A DNA stretch of 64,000 nt from contig NZ_FCNW02000001.1 in assembly GCF_001544475.1 (NCBI RefSeq), forward strand, positions 529,506-593,505, written 5' to 3'. Both the position numbers and the translations under genes were made by a program. The notes beneath the pieces were generated by a model. That model did no database searches. It was not told the origin of the DNA and saw nothing but the letters and a program-made list of their open reading frames with translations. This document shows positions 1 through 8,355 of this stretch, piece after piece (the first letter of the stretch is position 1; every line of letters starts with the position of its first letter). This DNA comes from Caballeronia humi. Lineage in GTDB: Bacteria > Pseudomonadota > Gammaproteobacteria > Burkholderiales > Burkholderiaceae.

Positions 1-489
1 GCCGAGACGGCGCGGCGTGCGTTCGAGCGGTTCAAGCACGATCTTCTGGCCGTCGGCGAGCGCGATCGTCACCGGGCCGTGGATGTTTTCGTCGAGCGTG
101 CCGAAGCGCACGTGCAGGCCCGCCTGACGCATGATCGTCGCGAGCCGGGCTACGTTTTCGAGGTAGAACGCGTTGCGCGTATGGCGCTCGGGAATCACGA
201 GCAGGTTCTTCGCGTCGGGGCAGATCTTTTCGATCGACGCCATCGCGGCCTGCACGGCGAGCGGCAGCACTTCCTGCGGCAGGTTGTTGAAGCCGCCGGG
301 AAACAGATTGGTATCGACAGGCGCGAGCTTGAACCCCGCATTGCGCAGATCGACCGAGCAATAAAAGGGCGGCGTGTGTTCCTGCCATTCGAGCCGGAAC
401 CAGCGTTCGATGGCCGGCGTGGCGTCGAGAATCTTCCGCTCGAGATCGAGCAGCGGGCCGTTTAACGCCGTAACTAAGTGCGGAACCAT
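1..489 (-). CDS. gshA: glutamate-cysteine ligase, 5' part only
   Basis: This is the first 163 codons of a gene that runs off the left edge. The product would ligate glutamate and cysteine, the first step of glutathione synthesis in the cytoplasm. The N-terminus reads MVPHLVTALNGPLLD and is followed by the segment DTNLFPGGFNNLP, which I recognise from the proteobacterial GshA family (PF08886), unrelated to the E. coli GshA fold. Family members are about 430 residues, so roughly 60% is missing. The ATG is preceded by only a weak ribosome site. It lies downstream of amtB on the same strand, but a terminator separates the two, so it probably has its own promoter. Confidence 0.85.
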   Translation of the reverse strand, partial: MVPHLVTALNGPLLDLERKILDATPAIERWFRLEWQEHTPPFYCSVDLRNAGFKLAPVDTNLFPGGFNNLPQEVLPLAVQAAMASIEKICPDAKNLLVIPERHTRNAFYLENVARLATIMRQAGLHVRFGTLDENIHGPVTIALADGQKIVLEPLERTPRRLG

Positions 490-650
490 TGATTTCTCGC
501 GGACTGGAGACGAAAGATTGTAGAGCAATTGCTTTGCCTACTTGGGGATGAACCGCCTTTTCCCAAGGTTTCCCGGGCCCGCCCGCCGGGATTGCACCCT
601 CAATTTTTCTTATCGCGGCGATAGCCCACCGCCGTCCACTTTCTGACTCA

Positions 651-682
651 CCAAAAAAGATGCCCGCCGGTCAAGGCGGGCA
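651..682 (-). terminator. intrinsic terminator after amtB
   Basis: An 8-bp perfect stem (TGCCCGCC / GGCGGGCA, 661-668 and 675-682) with a 6-base loop is followed, reading the minus strand, by a run of six T (653-658). It lies 78 bases past the amtB stop and ahead of gshA. A second GC-rich hairpin sits at about 711-735. Confidence 0.75.
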
Positions 683-759
683 AAGTCGCTGCGCTCGTTC
701 TGTTCCGGACCGTCCCCCCTTTCGCGCGGGACGGTTCCTTCCTGAAAACTACTCAAACG

Positions 760-2247
760 TTATTCGACATGCTCGCCGTGCAGCGTGACGTCGAGACCTT
801 CGCGTTCCTGTTCTTCCGTCACGCGCAGGCCCATGACCATGTCGATGACCTTGAGCAGGATGAAGCTGACCACGCCGCTATAAACCAGCGTCACGAGCAC
901 GCCCTTCGCCTGGAGCAGCACGCTGCCGTCGAAGCCGCCGATGTCCTTGACCGCGAACACGCCGGTCAGAAGCGCACCGATAATCCCGCCGACGCCGTGC
1001 ACGCCGAACGCGTCGAGCGAATCGTCGTAGTTGAACTTGTGCTTGAGCCACGTCGCCGACCAGAAGCAGGCCACACCCGCCACGATGCCGATCACGATCG
1101 CGCCCGTCACGCCGACGAAGCCCGAAGCCGGCGTGATCGCAACCAGACCCGCCACCGCGCCCGAAATGATGCCGAGCACCGAGGGCTTGCCCTTCGCGAT
1201 CCACTCCGCGAACATCCAGCCGAATGCGGCGAAGGCGGTGGCGATTTGCGTCGTCATCATGGCGAAGCCGGCACGGCCGTCCGCCGCCACTGCCGAACCC
1301 GCGTTGAAGCCGAACCAGCCCACCCACAGCATCGATGCGCCGATCAGCGAGAGCACCAGGTTGTGCGGCGCCATTACTTCACGGCCGTAGCCGACGCGCT
1401 TGCCGAGCACCAGACAGCACACCAGACCCGCGATACCGGCGTTGATGTGGACCACCGTGCCGCCGGCGAAGTCGAGCACGCCTGCGGAAGCCAGCCAGCC
1501 GGTCGGTTCCCAGACCATGTGCGCGATCGGCGAGTAGACGATCAGCGACCAGAGCGTCATGAACACGAGCATCGCGGAGAACTTCATGCGGTCGGCGAAC
1601 GCGCCGGTGATGAGCGCCGGGGTGATGATCGCGAACGTCATCTGGTAGACGAAGTAGACCGATTCCGGGATCGTCGAGGCGAGGTGGCTCACGGTGAGCG
1701 TCGTCGCCTTGTCGCCCTTGATGTAGTCCATGCCGTGCAGGAAAACGCGGGAGAAGCCGCCGAGGAACGAACTACCGGGCGTGAACGCGAGGCTGTAGCC
1801 GACGACGGTCCAGATGATCGTCACGAGACAGCAGATCGCGAAGCTCTGCATCACGGTCGCGAGCACGTTCTTCTTGCGGACCATGCCCGCGTAGAAAAGC
1901 GCGAGGCCGGGGACCGTCATGAAGAGCACGAGGGCCGTGGAGGTCAGCATCCAGGCGGTGTCACCGGAACTGATTTTCGACGAATCGACGGAGAAAGGAG
2001 CCGTCGGAGCAGCGGGGGCGGCCTCGGCGCCCGACGCGGCCGGGGCCGCCGAAGCAGCTTCAGCCGAGGAGGACATCGCTGTGTTGGCGCTGACGGGTGA
2101 CGCGGTGTCGGGTGCGCTTGCTGCCGTGGCATTGGACGCCGGGGCTGAAGCCGCAGCCGGAGCGGACGCGTCCTGGGCCAGAGCGGTGCCGACACTGGCG
2201 CCGATCAGCGACCCCGCCATCAACAAGGACATCAATAATTTGCGCAT
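760..2247 (-). CDS. amtB: ammonium transporter
   Basis: Trimeric inner-membrane channel that conducts ammonium and is gated by GlnK. The 495-residue product begins with a cleavable signal peptide (MRKLLMSLL...TALAQ), then an Ala/Ser/Pro-rich stretch at about residues 26-85 that E. coli AmtB lacks, then about 11 hydrophobic segments. The pore twin histidines are H267 (VVHINAG) and H417 (GVHGVGG). The chosen ATG at 2247 has AGAGGA about 10 bases upstream; an in-frame start further upstream would overlap glnK and lacks such a site. It follows glnK by 31 bases, the usual glnK-amtB operon under nitrogen control. I am confident of the function; the role of the low-complexity linker is unknown. Confidence 0.95.
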   Translation of the reverse strand: MRKLLMSLLMAGSLIGASVGTALAQDASAPAAASAPASNATAASAPDTASPVSANTAMSSSAEAASAAPAASGAEAAPAAPTAPFSVDSSKISSGDTAWMLTSTALVLFMTVPGLALFYAGMVRKKNVLATVMQSFAICCLVTIIWTVVGYSLAFTPGSSFLGGFSRVFLHGMDYIKGDKATTLTVSHLASTIPESVYFVYQMTFAIITPALITGAFADRMKFSAMLVFMTLWSLIVYSPIAHMVWEPTGWLASAGVLDFAGGTVVHINAGIAGLVCCLVLGKRVGYGREVMAPHNLVLSLIGASMLWVGWFGFNAGSAVAADGRAGFAMMTTQIATAFAAFGWMFAEWIAKGKPSVLGIISGAVAGLVAITPASGFVGVTGAIVIGIVAGVACFWSATWLKHKFNYDDSLDAFGVHGVGGIIGALLTGVFAVKDIGGFDGSVLLQAKGVLVTLVYSGVVSFILLKVIDMVMGLRVTEEQEREGLDVTLHGEHVE

Positions 2248-2278
2248 TCTTCTGTTTCCTCTTATCGCCGAATTCTTC

Positions 2279-2737
<459 letters not shown>

Positions 2738-2739
2738 TT

Positions 2740-2756
2740 ATGCAACTCGTGTGCCA
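2740..2756 (-). promoter_or_regulatory. sigma-54 promoter of glnK-amtB
   Basis: On the minus strand the sequence reads TGGCACACGAGTTGCAT, a full match to the -24/-12 consensus (TGGCAC-N5-TTGCA), with GG and GC ten bases apart. Initiation would fall near 2729, giving a leader of about 110 bases to the glnK start. This fits nitrogen-limitation control by NtrC. Confidence 0.9.
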
Positions 2757-2935
2757 TGCGTGTATCTATGGGGGAAAGCGGGCTTTTTGATTCGGCTCGG
2801 CACGAGCCTCGGCCGAATGGCCAACGCTCGGGACGCGTGCTGGCGCCGCATGGAGTTCGTTGCTAGAGTGCGCTCAAGGTCCGGCAAACAGGGGCGCAAC
2901 GGGGTGTGATGCAGGGTGCCGGTCGATTAGACTTG

Positions 2936-2952
2936 CGCACCGCGCCGGTGCA
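2936..2952. promoter_or_regulatory. NtrC-type upstream activator site
   Basis: The dyad CGCACC-GCGCC-GGTGCA matches the NtrC site pattern GCACC-N5-GGTGC. It lies about 180 bp upstream of the sigma-54 promoter, a normal enhancer distance. A weaker half-site (GCAGGGTGCC) occurs near 2911-2920. The rest of 2618-3031 contains no gene that I can support. Confidence 0.65.
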
Positions 2953-3031
2953 CCAAAATCGATCATTCAGGAAGCCGGAGCACTGACCTAACGATGGATG
3001 CACTGAATTTGTGCATCAAGGGAGAAAAACC

Positions 3032-3292
3032 ATGAAACAACCTAACGACGTGTTCAACGATTTCCAGCAGAAAGTCAGCGAACTTCTGAAGAATTCGCCC
3101 GCAAAAGACCTTGAAAGGAACATGAAGGCCATGCTGTCGCAGGGCTTCTCGAAACTCGACCTCGTGACCCGTGAGGAATTCGATACGCAGACGCAAGTGC
3201 TTGTGCGCACGCGCGCGCGGCTCGAAGAACTCGAAGCGCGCGTCGCGCAGCTCGAACAGCGGCTGACGGCGGGTGGATCGTCGCAGGACTGA
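3032..3292 (+). CDS. ubiK: ubiquinone biosynthesis accessory factor UbiK (YqiC/BMFP family)
   Basis: 86-residue protein of the membrane fusogenic/YqiC family, whose E. coli member helps aerobic ubiquinone synthesis through the UbiJ-UbiK complex. The N-terminal half (DVFNDFQQKVSELL) is an amphipathic helix; the C-terminal half (LVRTRARLEELEARVAQLEQRL) is a heptad-like trimeric coiled coil, as in the family. The ATG has GGGAG eight bases upstream; an in-frame GTG at 3011 is less likely. It is divergent from glnK and shares the intergenic region that holds the NtrC-type dyad, though nothing shows that it is nitrogen-controlled. comM follows 100 bases later on the same strand. Confidence 0.85.
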   Translation: MKQPNDVFNDFQQKVSELLKNSPAKDLERNMKAMLSQGFSKLDLVTREEFDTQTQVLVRTRARLEELEARVAQLEQRLTAGGSSQD

Positions 3293-3392
3293 ACTCGCTT
3301 TTTTGACGCAGCCTCGGCCGAGCGAGCCGTGACGTTTTGAATCGAAAGCATCGGCGCCGGATTGCAAAGGCGCCGGGATCAGAGGGGAAATC

Positions 3393-4931
3393 ATGTCGCT
3401 TGCCGTGGTACGCAGCCGCGCGCCCGCGCCTGGGCGCGCGCCCGAGGTGGTCGTCGAAGTCCACCTCGCCAATGGATTGCCATCCTTTTCGATCGTCGGC
3501 CTGCCCGACCTCGAAGTCCGCGAAAGCCGCGAGCGCGTACGCGCCGCGCTTCAGAACTGCGGTTTCGACTTTCCCGTTCGCAGAATTACCGTCAACCTCG
3601 CGCCCGCCGACCTCCCGAAGGAAACCGGCCGCTTCGACTTGCCTATCGCGCTCGGCATCCTCGCGGCGAGCGGGCAGATTCCCGCTGAATCACTGGAGCG
3701 GCGCGAGTTTGCGGGCGAACTCTCGCTGACGGGCGCGCTGCGGCCGATGCGCGGCGCCTTCGCGATGGTCTGCGGCGCAGCGCGCCAATTTTCCGAAGGC
3801 CAGCCAGCGCCTGAGGTTTATCTGCCGCTGGCGAGTGCGGCGGAGGCGGCGCTGGTGCCGGGCATCGACGTGTTCGGCGCCGCCGATCTTCCCTCGCTGT
3901 GTGCGCATCTCGCCGGCTCCGTCGATGGGCGCCTCACGCCGGTGCGCCCGAGCGCGCTGCCAGATGCCGCCGCAGGTCCGCCGCCGCCCGATCTCGCCGA
4001 TGTCATCGGTCATCCTGGAGCGCGCCGCGCGCTGGAAGTCGCGGCGGCGGGCGGGCATCACTTGCTGATGGTCGGGCCGCCCGGTGCGGGCAAATCGATG
4101 CTCGCCGCGCGCCTGCCCGCCCTCCTTCCGCCGATGACCGACGACGAAGCCCTCATCTCCGCCGCAATCCTGTCGGCGAGTTCGCTCGGGTTCGCCCCGC
4201 AAGCGTGGCGGCGGCGGCCGTTCCGGGCGCCACATCATTCGTCGAGTTCGGTGGCGCTGGTCGGCGGGCGCAATCCGCCGCAGCCGGGCGAGATTACGCT
4301 CGCGCATCTGGGCGTGCTCTTCCTCGACGAGCTTCCCGAGTTCGATCGAAAGGTTCTTGAGACGCTGCGCGAGCCGCTCGAAGCGGGGCGCATCACGATT
4401 TCGCGCGCCGCGCAGCAAGCCGATTTCCCGGCCTCGTGCCAGTTGGTCGCCGCGATGAATCCGTGTCCGTGCGGCTGGCGCGGCGATCCGAACGGACGCT
4501 GCCGATGCACGCCCGAAATCGCCGCGCGCTATCTGCGCAAGCTTTCCGGGCCGCTGCTTGATCGCATCGATATCCAGATTGAGTTGCCCGCGCTCACGCC
4601 GTCGGAGTTGTCGGCGAGGAGCGCTGTGCGTGGCGAAGCGAGTGCGGGGGTGGCGCGGCGCGTGGCCATCGCGCGCGAGCAGCAGTTGCGGCGGCAAGGG
4701 AAGACGAATCGCGAACTGGACGGCCGCGAAGCCGATGCTGTCTGCCAGCCCGATGCCGCTGGCGAGACGCTCTTGCGCGAAGCAGGCGAGCGTTTTGGCT
4801 GGTCGGCGCGGGCCTATTACCGCGTGTTGAAGGTGACGCGCACGATCGCCGACTTGGCCGGCGCGGAGATTCCGGGCGCGGCCCACGTCGCTGAGGCCGT
4901 TCAGTACCGGCGGGCGCTATCGGTCGCGTGA
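3393..4931 (+). CDS. comM: ComM/YifB family AAA+ ATPase
   Basis: 512-residue Mg-chelatase-like AAA+ protein. Vibrio ComM is a hexameric helicase that promotes branch migration during natural transformation. The order is an N-terminal ChlI-like (Lon S5-fold) domain to about residue 190, a Mg-chelatase AAA+ core with Walker A GPPGAGKS near residue 228 and Walker B LFLDEL near 309, a Cys cluster (CPCGWRGDPNGRCRC) near 365, and a C-terminal helical lid with RAYYRVLKVTRTIADL. Length and all motifs are those of an intact protein. AGGGGA precedes the ATG. There is no obvious operon partner. Whether this strain is naturally competent cannot be read from the window. Confidence 0.93.
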   Translation: MSLAVVRSRAPAPGRAPEVVVEVHLANGLPSFSIVGLPDLEVRESRERVRAALQNCGFDFPVRRITVNLAPADLPKETGRFDLPIALGILAASGQIPAESLERREFAGELSLTGALRPMRGAFAMVCGAARQFSEGQPAPEVYLPLASAAEAALVPGIDVFGAADLPSLCAHLAGSVDGRLTPVRPSALPDAAAGPPPPDLADVIGHPGARRALEVAAAGGHHLLMVGPPGAGKSMLAARLPALLPPMTDDEALISAAILSASSLGFAPQAWRRRPFRAPHHSSSSVALVGGRNPPQPGEITLAHLGVLFLDELPEFDRKVLETLREPLEAGRITISRAAQQADFPASCQLVAAMNPCPCGWRGDPNGRCRCTPEIAARYLRKLSGPLLDRIDIQIELPALTPSELSARSAVRGEASAGVARRVAIAREQQLRRQGKTNRELDGREADAVCQPDAAGETLLREAGERFGWSARAYYRVLKVTRTIADLAGAEIPGAAHVAEAVQYRRALSVA

Positions 4932-5277
4932 TCGCAAATAGTGCTTGTCAAGACTTGACTTATGCACACCGTGCCGCTCCTGGCCCAATTTTTATCCTAC
5001 TAAAGCAGGAAATTTGGATGTCTGTTCAGGCCATTGATTTTATTGAATTATTTAAAGTGCTTCGATTGAAGGCAAAGTAACGAATCGCCCGCCGAATGGT
5101 CATATCAGCGGCTGCTGACAGTCTTTTCCACAAAGTTATCCACAGCACTTGTGGATAGCTGGAAAAAGCCAGCTAAATCCTATGATTAGCGCAGAAACCT
5201 GCTGCGGAACTTTCATTTCGGGATGGACGTCTGAGCACGCTCGTTCCGTTCCGCTATCAGGATTTGGAGGGTTCTCT
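4932..5277. other. intergenic region with AT-rich stretch and DnaA-box cluster
   Basis: This 346-base gap between comM and the next (minus-strand) gene has no supportable gene. It is clearly AT-richer than its surroundings at 4985-5085. Three DnaA-box-like 9-mers lie at 5124-5158 and are listed separately. No hairpin with a T-run is obvious after comM. Confidence 0.6.
5124..5158. promoter_or_regulatory. cluster of three DnaA-box-like 9-mers
   Basis: TTTTCCACA (5124-5132), the perfect consensus box TTATCCACA (5136-5144), and on the other strand CTATCCACA (5150-5158, one mismatch) occur within 35 bp. The last two are head to head, five bases apart. An AT-rich stretch lies just to the left. There is no dnaA, dnaN, rpmH or parAB nearby, so I do not call this the origin. 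Confidence 0.6.
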
Positions 5278-5841
5278 CTAATAAAGTTTGAAGGACGTGA
5301 AGAATTGATCGGCCTGGTCCTGCGGCGGCTCCTTGCCTGACACGATCGCAACCTGATACACGTGCACGCCCCGCGCGACGAAACGCGCGTGGATCGCGTG
5401 AGACTCGCGCTTTTCGCCACTCGTACCCTTCACGTCGATTTCGCTTCCGAGCACACGGCCGCCCGCCGCGAGTTCGATCTGCGTCGCGCGCGCGGACGGC
5501 GGCGCGTTCACGTTGCGCGCGAGGCCCTGCTGAAGGAAGTCGAGCGCGGCGCGCTGAAGGGCCGGATCGGCGCTCGGCAGGACGACCGTGCCGACAGCAA
5601 AAACCGCGTCGCCGGCCTCAGCGGTCTGCATTTTCATTTGCATCGGCTGCCCGGCAATCTGGATTTCCCGCTGATCGGAGCGTGGCTTGGCGGGCAGCGT
5701 GATCTCGTAGCCGTCGTCGTTGTTCATGACGGTGCGCCAGTCGTAAGTTGGCGTGCAGGCGAGAATCGTGCCGCAGGCCGCGAAGGCGCCGAAAGCAGCG
5801 GAGAGTCGGCGTGAGACATTGAGGCGTTTTGCTCGATTCAT
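5278..5841 (-). CDS. predicted exported or lipid-anchored protein of unknown function
   Basis: I do not recognise a named family. The 187-residue product starts with a basic N-region (MNRAKRLNVSRRL), a hydrophobic segment and a lipobox-like ILAC at about residues 26-29, so it may be a lipoprotein; a FAAC six residues earlier is an alternative. The rest is a soluble alpha/beta-looking domain with no obvious catalytic motif. Two in-frame starts are possible (5841 and 5868), neither with a good ribosome site; I chose the one that gives a compact signal peptide. It is divergent from the TlpA-like gene, which suggests an envelope role but proves nothing. Confidence 0.7.
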   Translation of the reverse strand: MNRAKRLNVSRRLSAAFGAFAACGTILACTPTYDWRTVMNNDDGYEITLPAKPRSDQREIQIAGQPMQMKMQTAEAGDAVFAVGTVVLPSADPALQRAALDFLQQGLARNVNAPPSARATQIELAAGGRVLGSEIDVKGTSGEKRESHAIHARFVARGVHVYQVAIVSGKEPPQDQADQFFTSFKLY

Positions 5842-5984
5842 AACGGAAAAGCGCTGGAAAACCCTCATTATGGCTGCTTGATACCGGACCTTCCGGGTGC
5901 GGCGAGCCTGCGTCCAGGAATAAGGCTAAAATATGGCCTCCTCTGGCGCATCTCTCGCGCAGTCCCCGGTTTCACGAGGTTCAC

Positions 5985-6521
5985 ATGTCTCAAGGCACTC
6001 AGGAAACGTCCGCGCGCGGCAAAAATCCGCTGCGCTATATCGTGATGGCGGTCGTTGCGGGCGTCATCGCCTGCACCGGCTATTTCGCGTTCGGCGGACA
6101 GCAGCGGGCACCCGATGCCACCTTTACGCTGCTCTCGGGGCAGAAGATCACAACGTCCGCCGATCTGAAGGGCAAGGTCTATCTCGTCAACTTCTGGGCG
6201 ACGAGCTGCGAGACCTGCATGAAGGAAATGCCGGAGATGATCAACACGTATAACCGCTTCAAGGATCGCGGGCTTGAATTCGTCGCCGTGGCAATGAGCT
6301 ACGACGCGCCGATGTACGTGACGAACTACGCCCAGACGCGGAATCTGCCGTTCAAGGTCGCTATGGACGACGGGAGCGCGGCGAAGCAGTTCGGCAACGT
6401 GCAGTTGACGCCGACGACGTTCGTCATCGATAAGGACGGTAAGATTTTGAAGCGGTATGTCGGGGAGCCGACTTTCGCCGAGCTGGATGCGCTGCTGGAT
6501 AAGGCGTTGAAAGCGGGGTGA
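5985..6521 (+). CDS. TlpA-like membrane-anchored thioredoxin
   Basis: 178-residue TlpA/ResA-type thiol-disulfide oxidoreductase. A single membrane anchor at about residues 18-36 leaves the thioredoxin fold in the periplasm. The redox motif is CETC in NFWATSCETCMKEMP, and the cis-proline region is LTPTTFVID. Such proteins reduce disulfides in cytochrome c or copper-site maturation, or in general envelope redox control; which one cannot be told here. The ATG has an AGG-containing site and lies 143 bases from the divergent gene at 5841. An intrinsic terminator follows at 6551. Confidence 0.88.
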   Translation: MSQGTQETSARGKNPLRYIVMAVVAGVIACTGYFAFGGQQRAPDATFTLLSGQKITTSADLKGKVYLVNFWATSCETCMKEMPEMINTYNRFKDRGLEFVAVAMSYDAPMYVTNYAQTRNLPFKVAMDDGSAAKQFGNVQLTPTTFVIDKDGKILKRYVGEPTFAELDALLDKALKAG

Positions 6522-6550
6522 GTTTCAGGCGTAGGTGGAGAGACTGTGAG

Positions 6551-6582
6551 AGGGCTGCTCAGTGACGAGTGGCCCTTTTTTA
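6551..6582 (+). terminator. intrinsic terminator after the TlpA-like gene
   Basis: The stem AGGGC...GCCCT with an inner CTC/GAG pairing is followed by TTTTTTATT on the plus strand, 30 bases past the stop codon. Confidence 0.75.
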
Positions 6583-6601
6583 TTGGGAATCGCGTGCCTT
6601 A

Positions 6602-6619
6602 GTTTCGGAATATCGAAAC
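6602..6619. promoter_or_regulatory. HipB-type operator 1
   Basis: GTTTCGGAATATCGAAAC is an 18-bp palindrome with arms GTTTCG/CGAAAC. It is the first of three such sites upstream of hipB; centres are 49 and 48 bp apart. Confidence 0.7.
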
Positions 6620-6650
6620 TAACTTGTCATTTCAGTCACGTTGCCTTATT

Positions 6651-6668
6651 GTTTCGATATATCGAAAC
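6651..6668. promoter_or_regulatory. HipB-type operator 2
   Basis: GTTTCGATATATCGAAAC is a perfect 18-bp palindrome with the same arms as operator 1. As the best match of the three it is the likely high-affinity site. Confidence 0.75.
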
Positions 6669-6698
6669 AAATCGCATTTAGGGGCTGCCGCCCGCTTT

Positions 6699-6716
6699 GT
6701 TACGGAATCTCGAAAC
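6699..6716. promoter_or_regulatory. HipB-type operator 3, at the hipB start
   Basis: GTTACGGAATCTCGAAAC has one mismatch between its arms and ends five bases before the hipB ATG at 6721, so a bound repressor would cover the translation start region. I see no convincing Shine-Dalgarno sequence for hipB. Confidence 0.65.
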
Positions 6717-6720
6717 TCTT

Positions 6721-7026
6721 ATGAGATCTTTGCCTAAAGCGGATCGGTCACTCGGTCCGCGTATTGCGTCGCTAAATGCTCTCGGTGAGATGGTGAGATC
6801 CCATAGAGCCATGATCAATTTGCGAATCGATGACGCCGCCAGCCTGTGCGGGGTCTCTTCGGATGTATTTTCCCGCCTCGAGAACGGCAGGCCTGTCGGA
6901 ACTGACAAAGTGCTCAGGGTGCTCGACGGCCTCGGACTGGGTCTTCTGATTCTCGAAAAAGACACGGCACTGCAACTGGAGCGTTCGATCGTCAACGCTC
7001 GCCAGAACGAACCGGAAGCCTCTTGA
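6721..7026 (+). CDS. hipB: HipB-like antitoxin, XRE-family repressor
   Basis: 101-residue helix-turn-helix protein, the expected antitoxin and autorepressor of the kinase toxin encoded next. The XRE fold spans about residues 20-82, with the recognition region DAASLCGVSSDVFSRLENGRP typical of Cro/CI proteins. The ATG follows operator 3 immediately. An in-frame TTG at 6697 would lie upstream of that operator and add eight unlikely residues. The stop overlaps the hipA start (TTGA), so translation is coupled. Three palindromic operators in the 120 bp upstream fit cooperative autorepression. The name rests on the neighbour as much as on the sequence. Confidence 0.85.
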   Translation: MRSLPKADRSLGPRIASLNALGEMVRSHRAMINLRIDDAASLCGVSSDVFSRLENGRPVGTDKVLRVLDGLGLGLLILEKDTALQLERSIVNARQNEPEAS

Positions 7027-8348
7027 GTACCCATCGTCTCCATTGTTTTACCCACAACACCTTGATCGGCACCGTCTCGTACGAGGCCAACGAAGACGCC
7101 TTCGCTTTTGAATACGACGCCGCGTGGCTGCACTCCCCGGATGCCTATCCGCTGTCGCCGCACATCCCGCTCGCCGCCGACGCCTCTGCGAAAGGCGCGG
7201 CCGTGCGTCGCTTTCTTGCGAATCTCTTGCCAGAGGGCCGCGCACTCGACATCACGTCGATCGTCGCGCAGGTATCGAAGAACAACGTCTTCGGGCTGAT
7301 CCGCGAACTCGGAAGCGAACCGGTCGGCGCATTCAGTTTTCGGACCGAGGACCAAGTTCCGGATCAGCTACCTCCGCTGCGTCGCGAAATCACGCCCGAA
7401 GAACTCGACGCGCGTATTCGTGATCGCGCGAATGTCCCACTACCGGTGTGGGATGGGCGCGTGCGGCTGTCGGTGGCGGGGTATCAGGACAAGCTACAGG
7501 TACTCATCGACAGCGACCGGATGTTTCTCGCCGATGGCTCGCTTGCTTCGACGCATATTCTCAAACCGGAAACGGGAAATCCGAATACGCCGCATATGGT
7601 CGCCAACGAGCACTTCTGCATGACGTTCGCGGCGCGTCTTGGCCTGCCCGTGGCGCCGGTGTCCATCCGGCGCCTGCCTGAGCCGATCCTGCTCGTGCGC
7701 CGCTTCGACAGGAAAGTGAGCGGCGACGCCATTCGCAGAATCCATGCGATCGATGGCTGCCAGGCGCTCGATCTGCCGGTCGCGTACAAGTACGAGCGCA
7801 ATCTGGGGAGCGGTCGGGACGTGAGAAATATCCGCGACGGCGTGAGTTTTGAGCTGCTGTCGTCACTGCAAAGCCATTTTGTGAAACATGCGGCCGCGCG
7901 ACACACACTCATGCAATGGGCGTTGCTGCAATTTTTGATCGGTAACAGCGATGCGCACGGCAAAAATATTTCGTTTTTCGTGACGCCGAGCGGACTTGCG
8001 CCCGCGCCCTTCTACGATCTCGTAGCGGTCGGCGTCTACGCGGCGAAGTCCATCGGTCACGATCTGGCGATGGCATTCGGTGACGAATTCAGCCTCACCG
8101 ACGTCAACGCCTACGCGTTCGCTGATTTTGCTCAGCGCACAGGCGTCGATCGTCGCTTCCTCGCGCGTGAGATGACCCGCATCGGCAAGCTGGCGCCGCA
8201 GGTCGCGCGAGCGGTCTCGCTCGAGTCCCACTACACCGACGGCGAACGCGAGATCGTCGAGCGGATTGCAGATTTCATCGCCACGCAGGCTAGTAAGCTG
8301 ATTGGCCTCGCGCCGCGCGTGCCAGAAATAGACGCCGCTCTGCTCTAG
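7023..8348 (+). CDS. hipA: HipA-family serine/threonine kinase toxin
   Basis: 441-residue kinase; E. coli HipA phosphorylates GltX and causes growth arrest and persistence. The N-terminal HipA_N subdomain is present, then the nucleotide-binding loop region SVAGYQDKLQV near residue 150, the catalytic loop GNSDAHGKN with D310 as catalytic Asp, and FYDLV with D332 as the Mg-binding Asp. These correspond to E. coli D309 and D332. All key residues are there, so it looks active. The start is TTG at 7023, overlapping the hipB stop, which may keep toxin output below antitoxin. Its 3' end nearly meets dctD, which converges. The pair sits between conserved genes, as accessory modules do. Confidence 0.92.
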   Translation: MSTHRLHCFTHNTLIGTVSYEANEDAFAFEYDAAWLHSPDAYPLSPHIPLAADASAKGAAVRRFLANLLPEGRALDITSIVAQVSKNNVFGLIRELGSEPVGAFSFRTEDQVPDQLPPLRREITPEELDARIRDRANVPLPVWDGRVRLSVAGYQDKLQVLIDSDRMFLADGSLASTHILKPETGNPNTPHMVANEHFCMTFAARLGLPVAPVSIRRLPEPILLVRRFDRKVSGDAIRRIHAIDGCQALDLPVAYKYERNLGSGRDVRNIRDGVSFELLSSLQSHFVKHAAARHTLMQWALLQFLIGNSDAHGKNISFFVTPSGLAPAPFYDLVAVGVYAAKSIGHDLAMAFGDEFSLTDVNAYAFADFAQRTGVDRRFLAREMTRIGKLAPQVARAVSLESHYTDGEREIVERIADFIATQASKLIGLAPRVPEIDAALL

Positions 8349-8355
8349 CGAACCC

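Noticed and set aside
769..2100. Long plus-strand frame opposite amtB (443 codons)
   Set aside because: Antisense of a well-identified gene; Arg/His/Glu-rich low-complexity product typical of GC-rich third-position bias.
5124..5158. Chromosome origin at the DnaA boxes
   Set aside because: Only three boxes, no dnaA, dnaN, rpmH, gyrB or parAB in the neighbourhood; kept as a DnaA-box cluster only.
6697..6720. TTG start eight codons upstream of hipB ATG
   Set aside because: Lies upstream of operator 3 without a ribosome site; ATG at 6721 fits the XRE family length.
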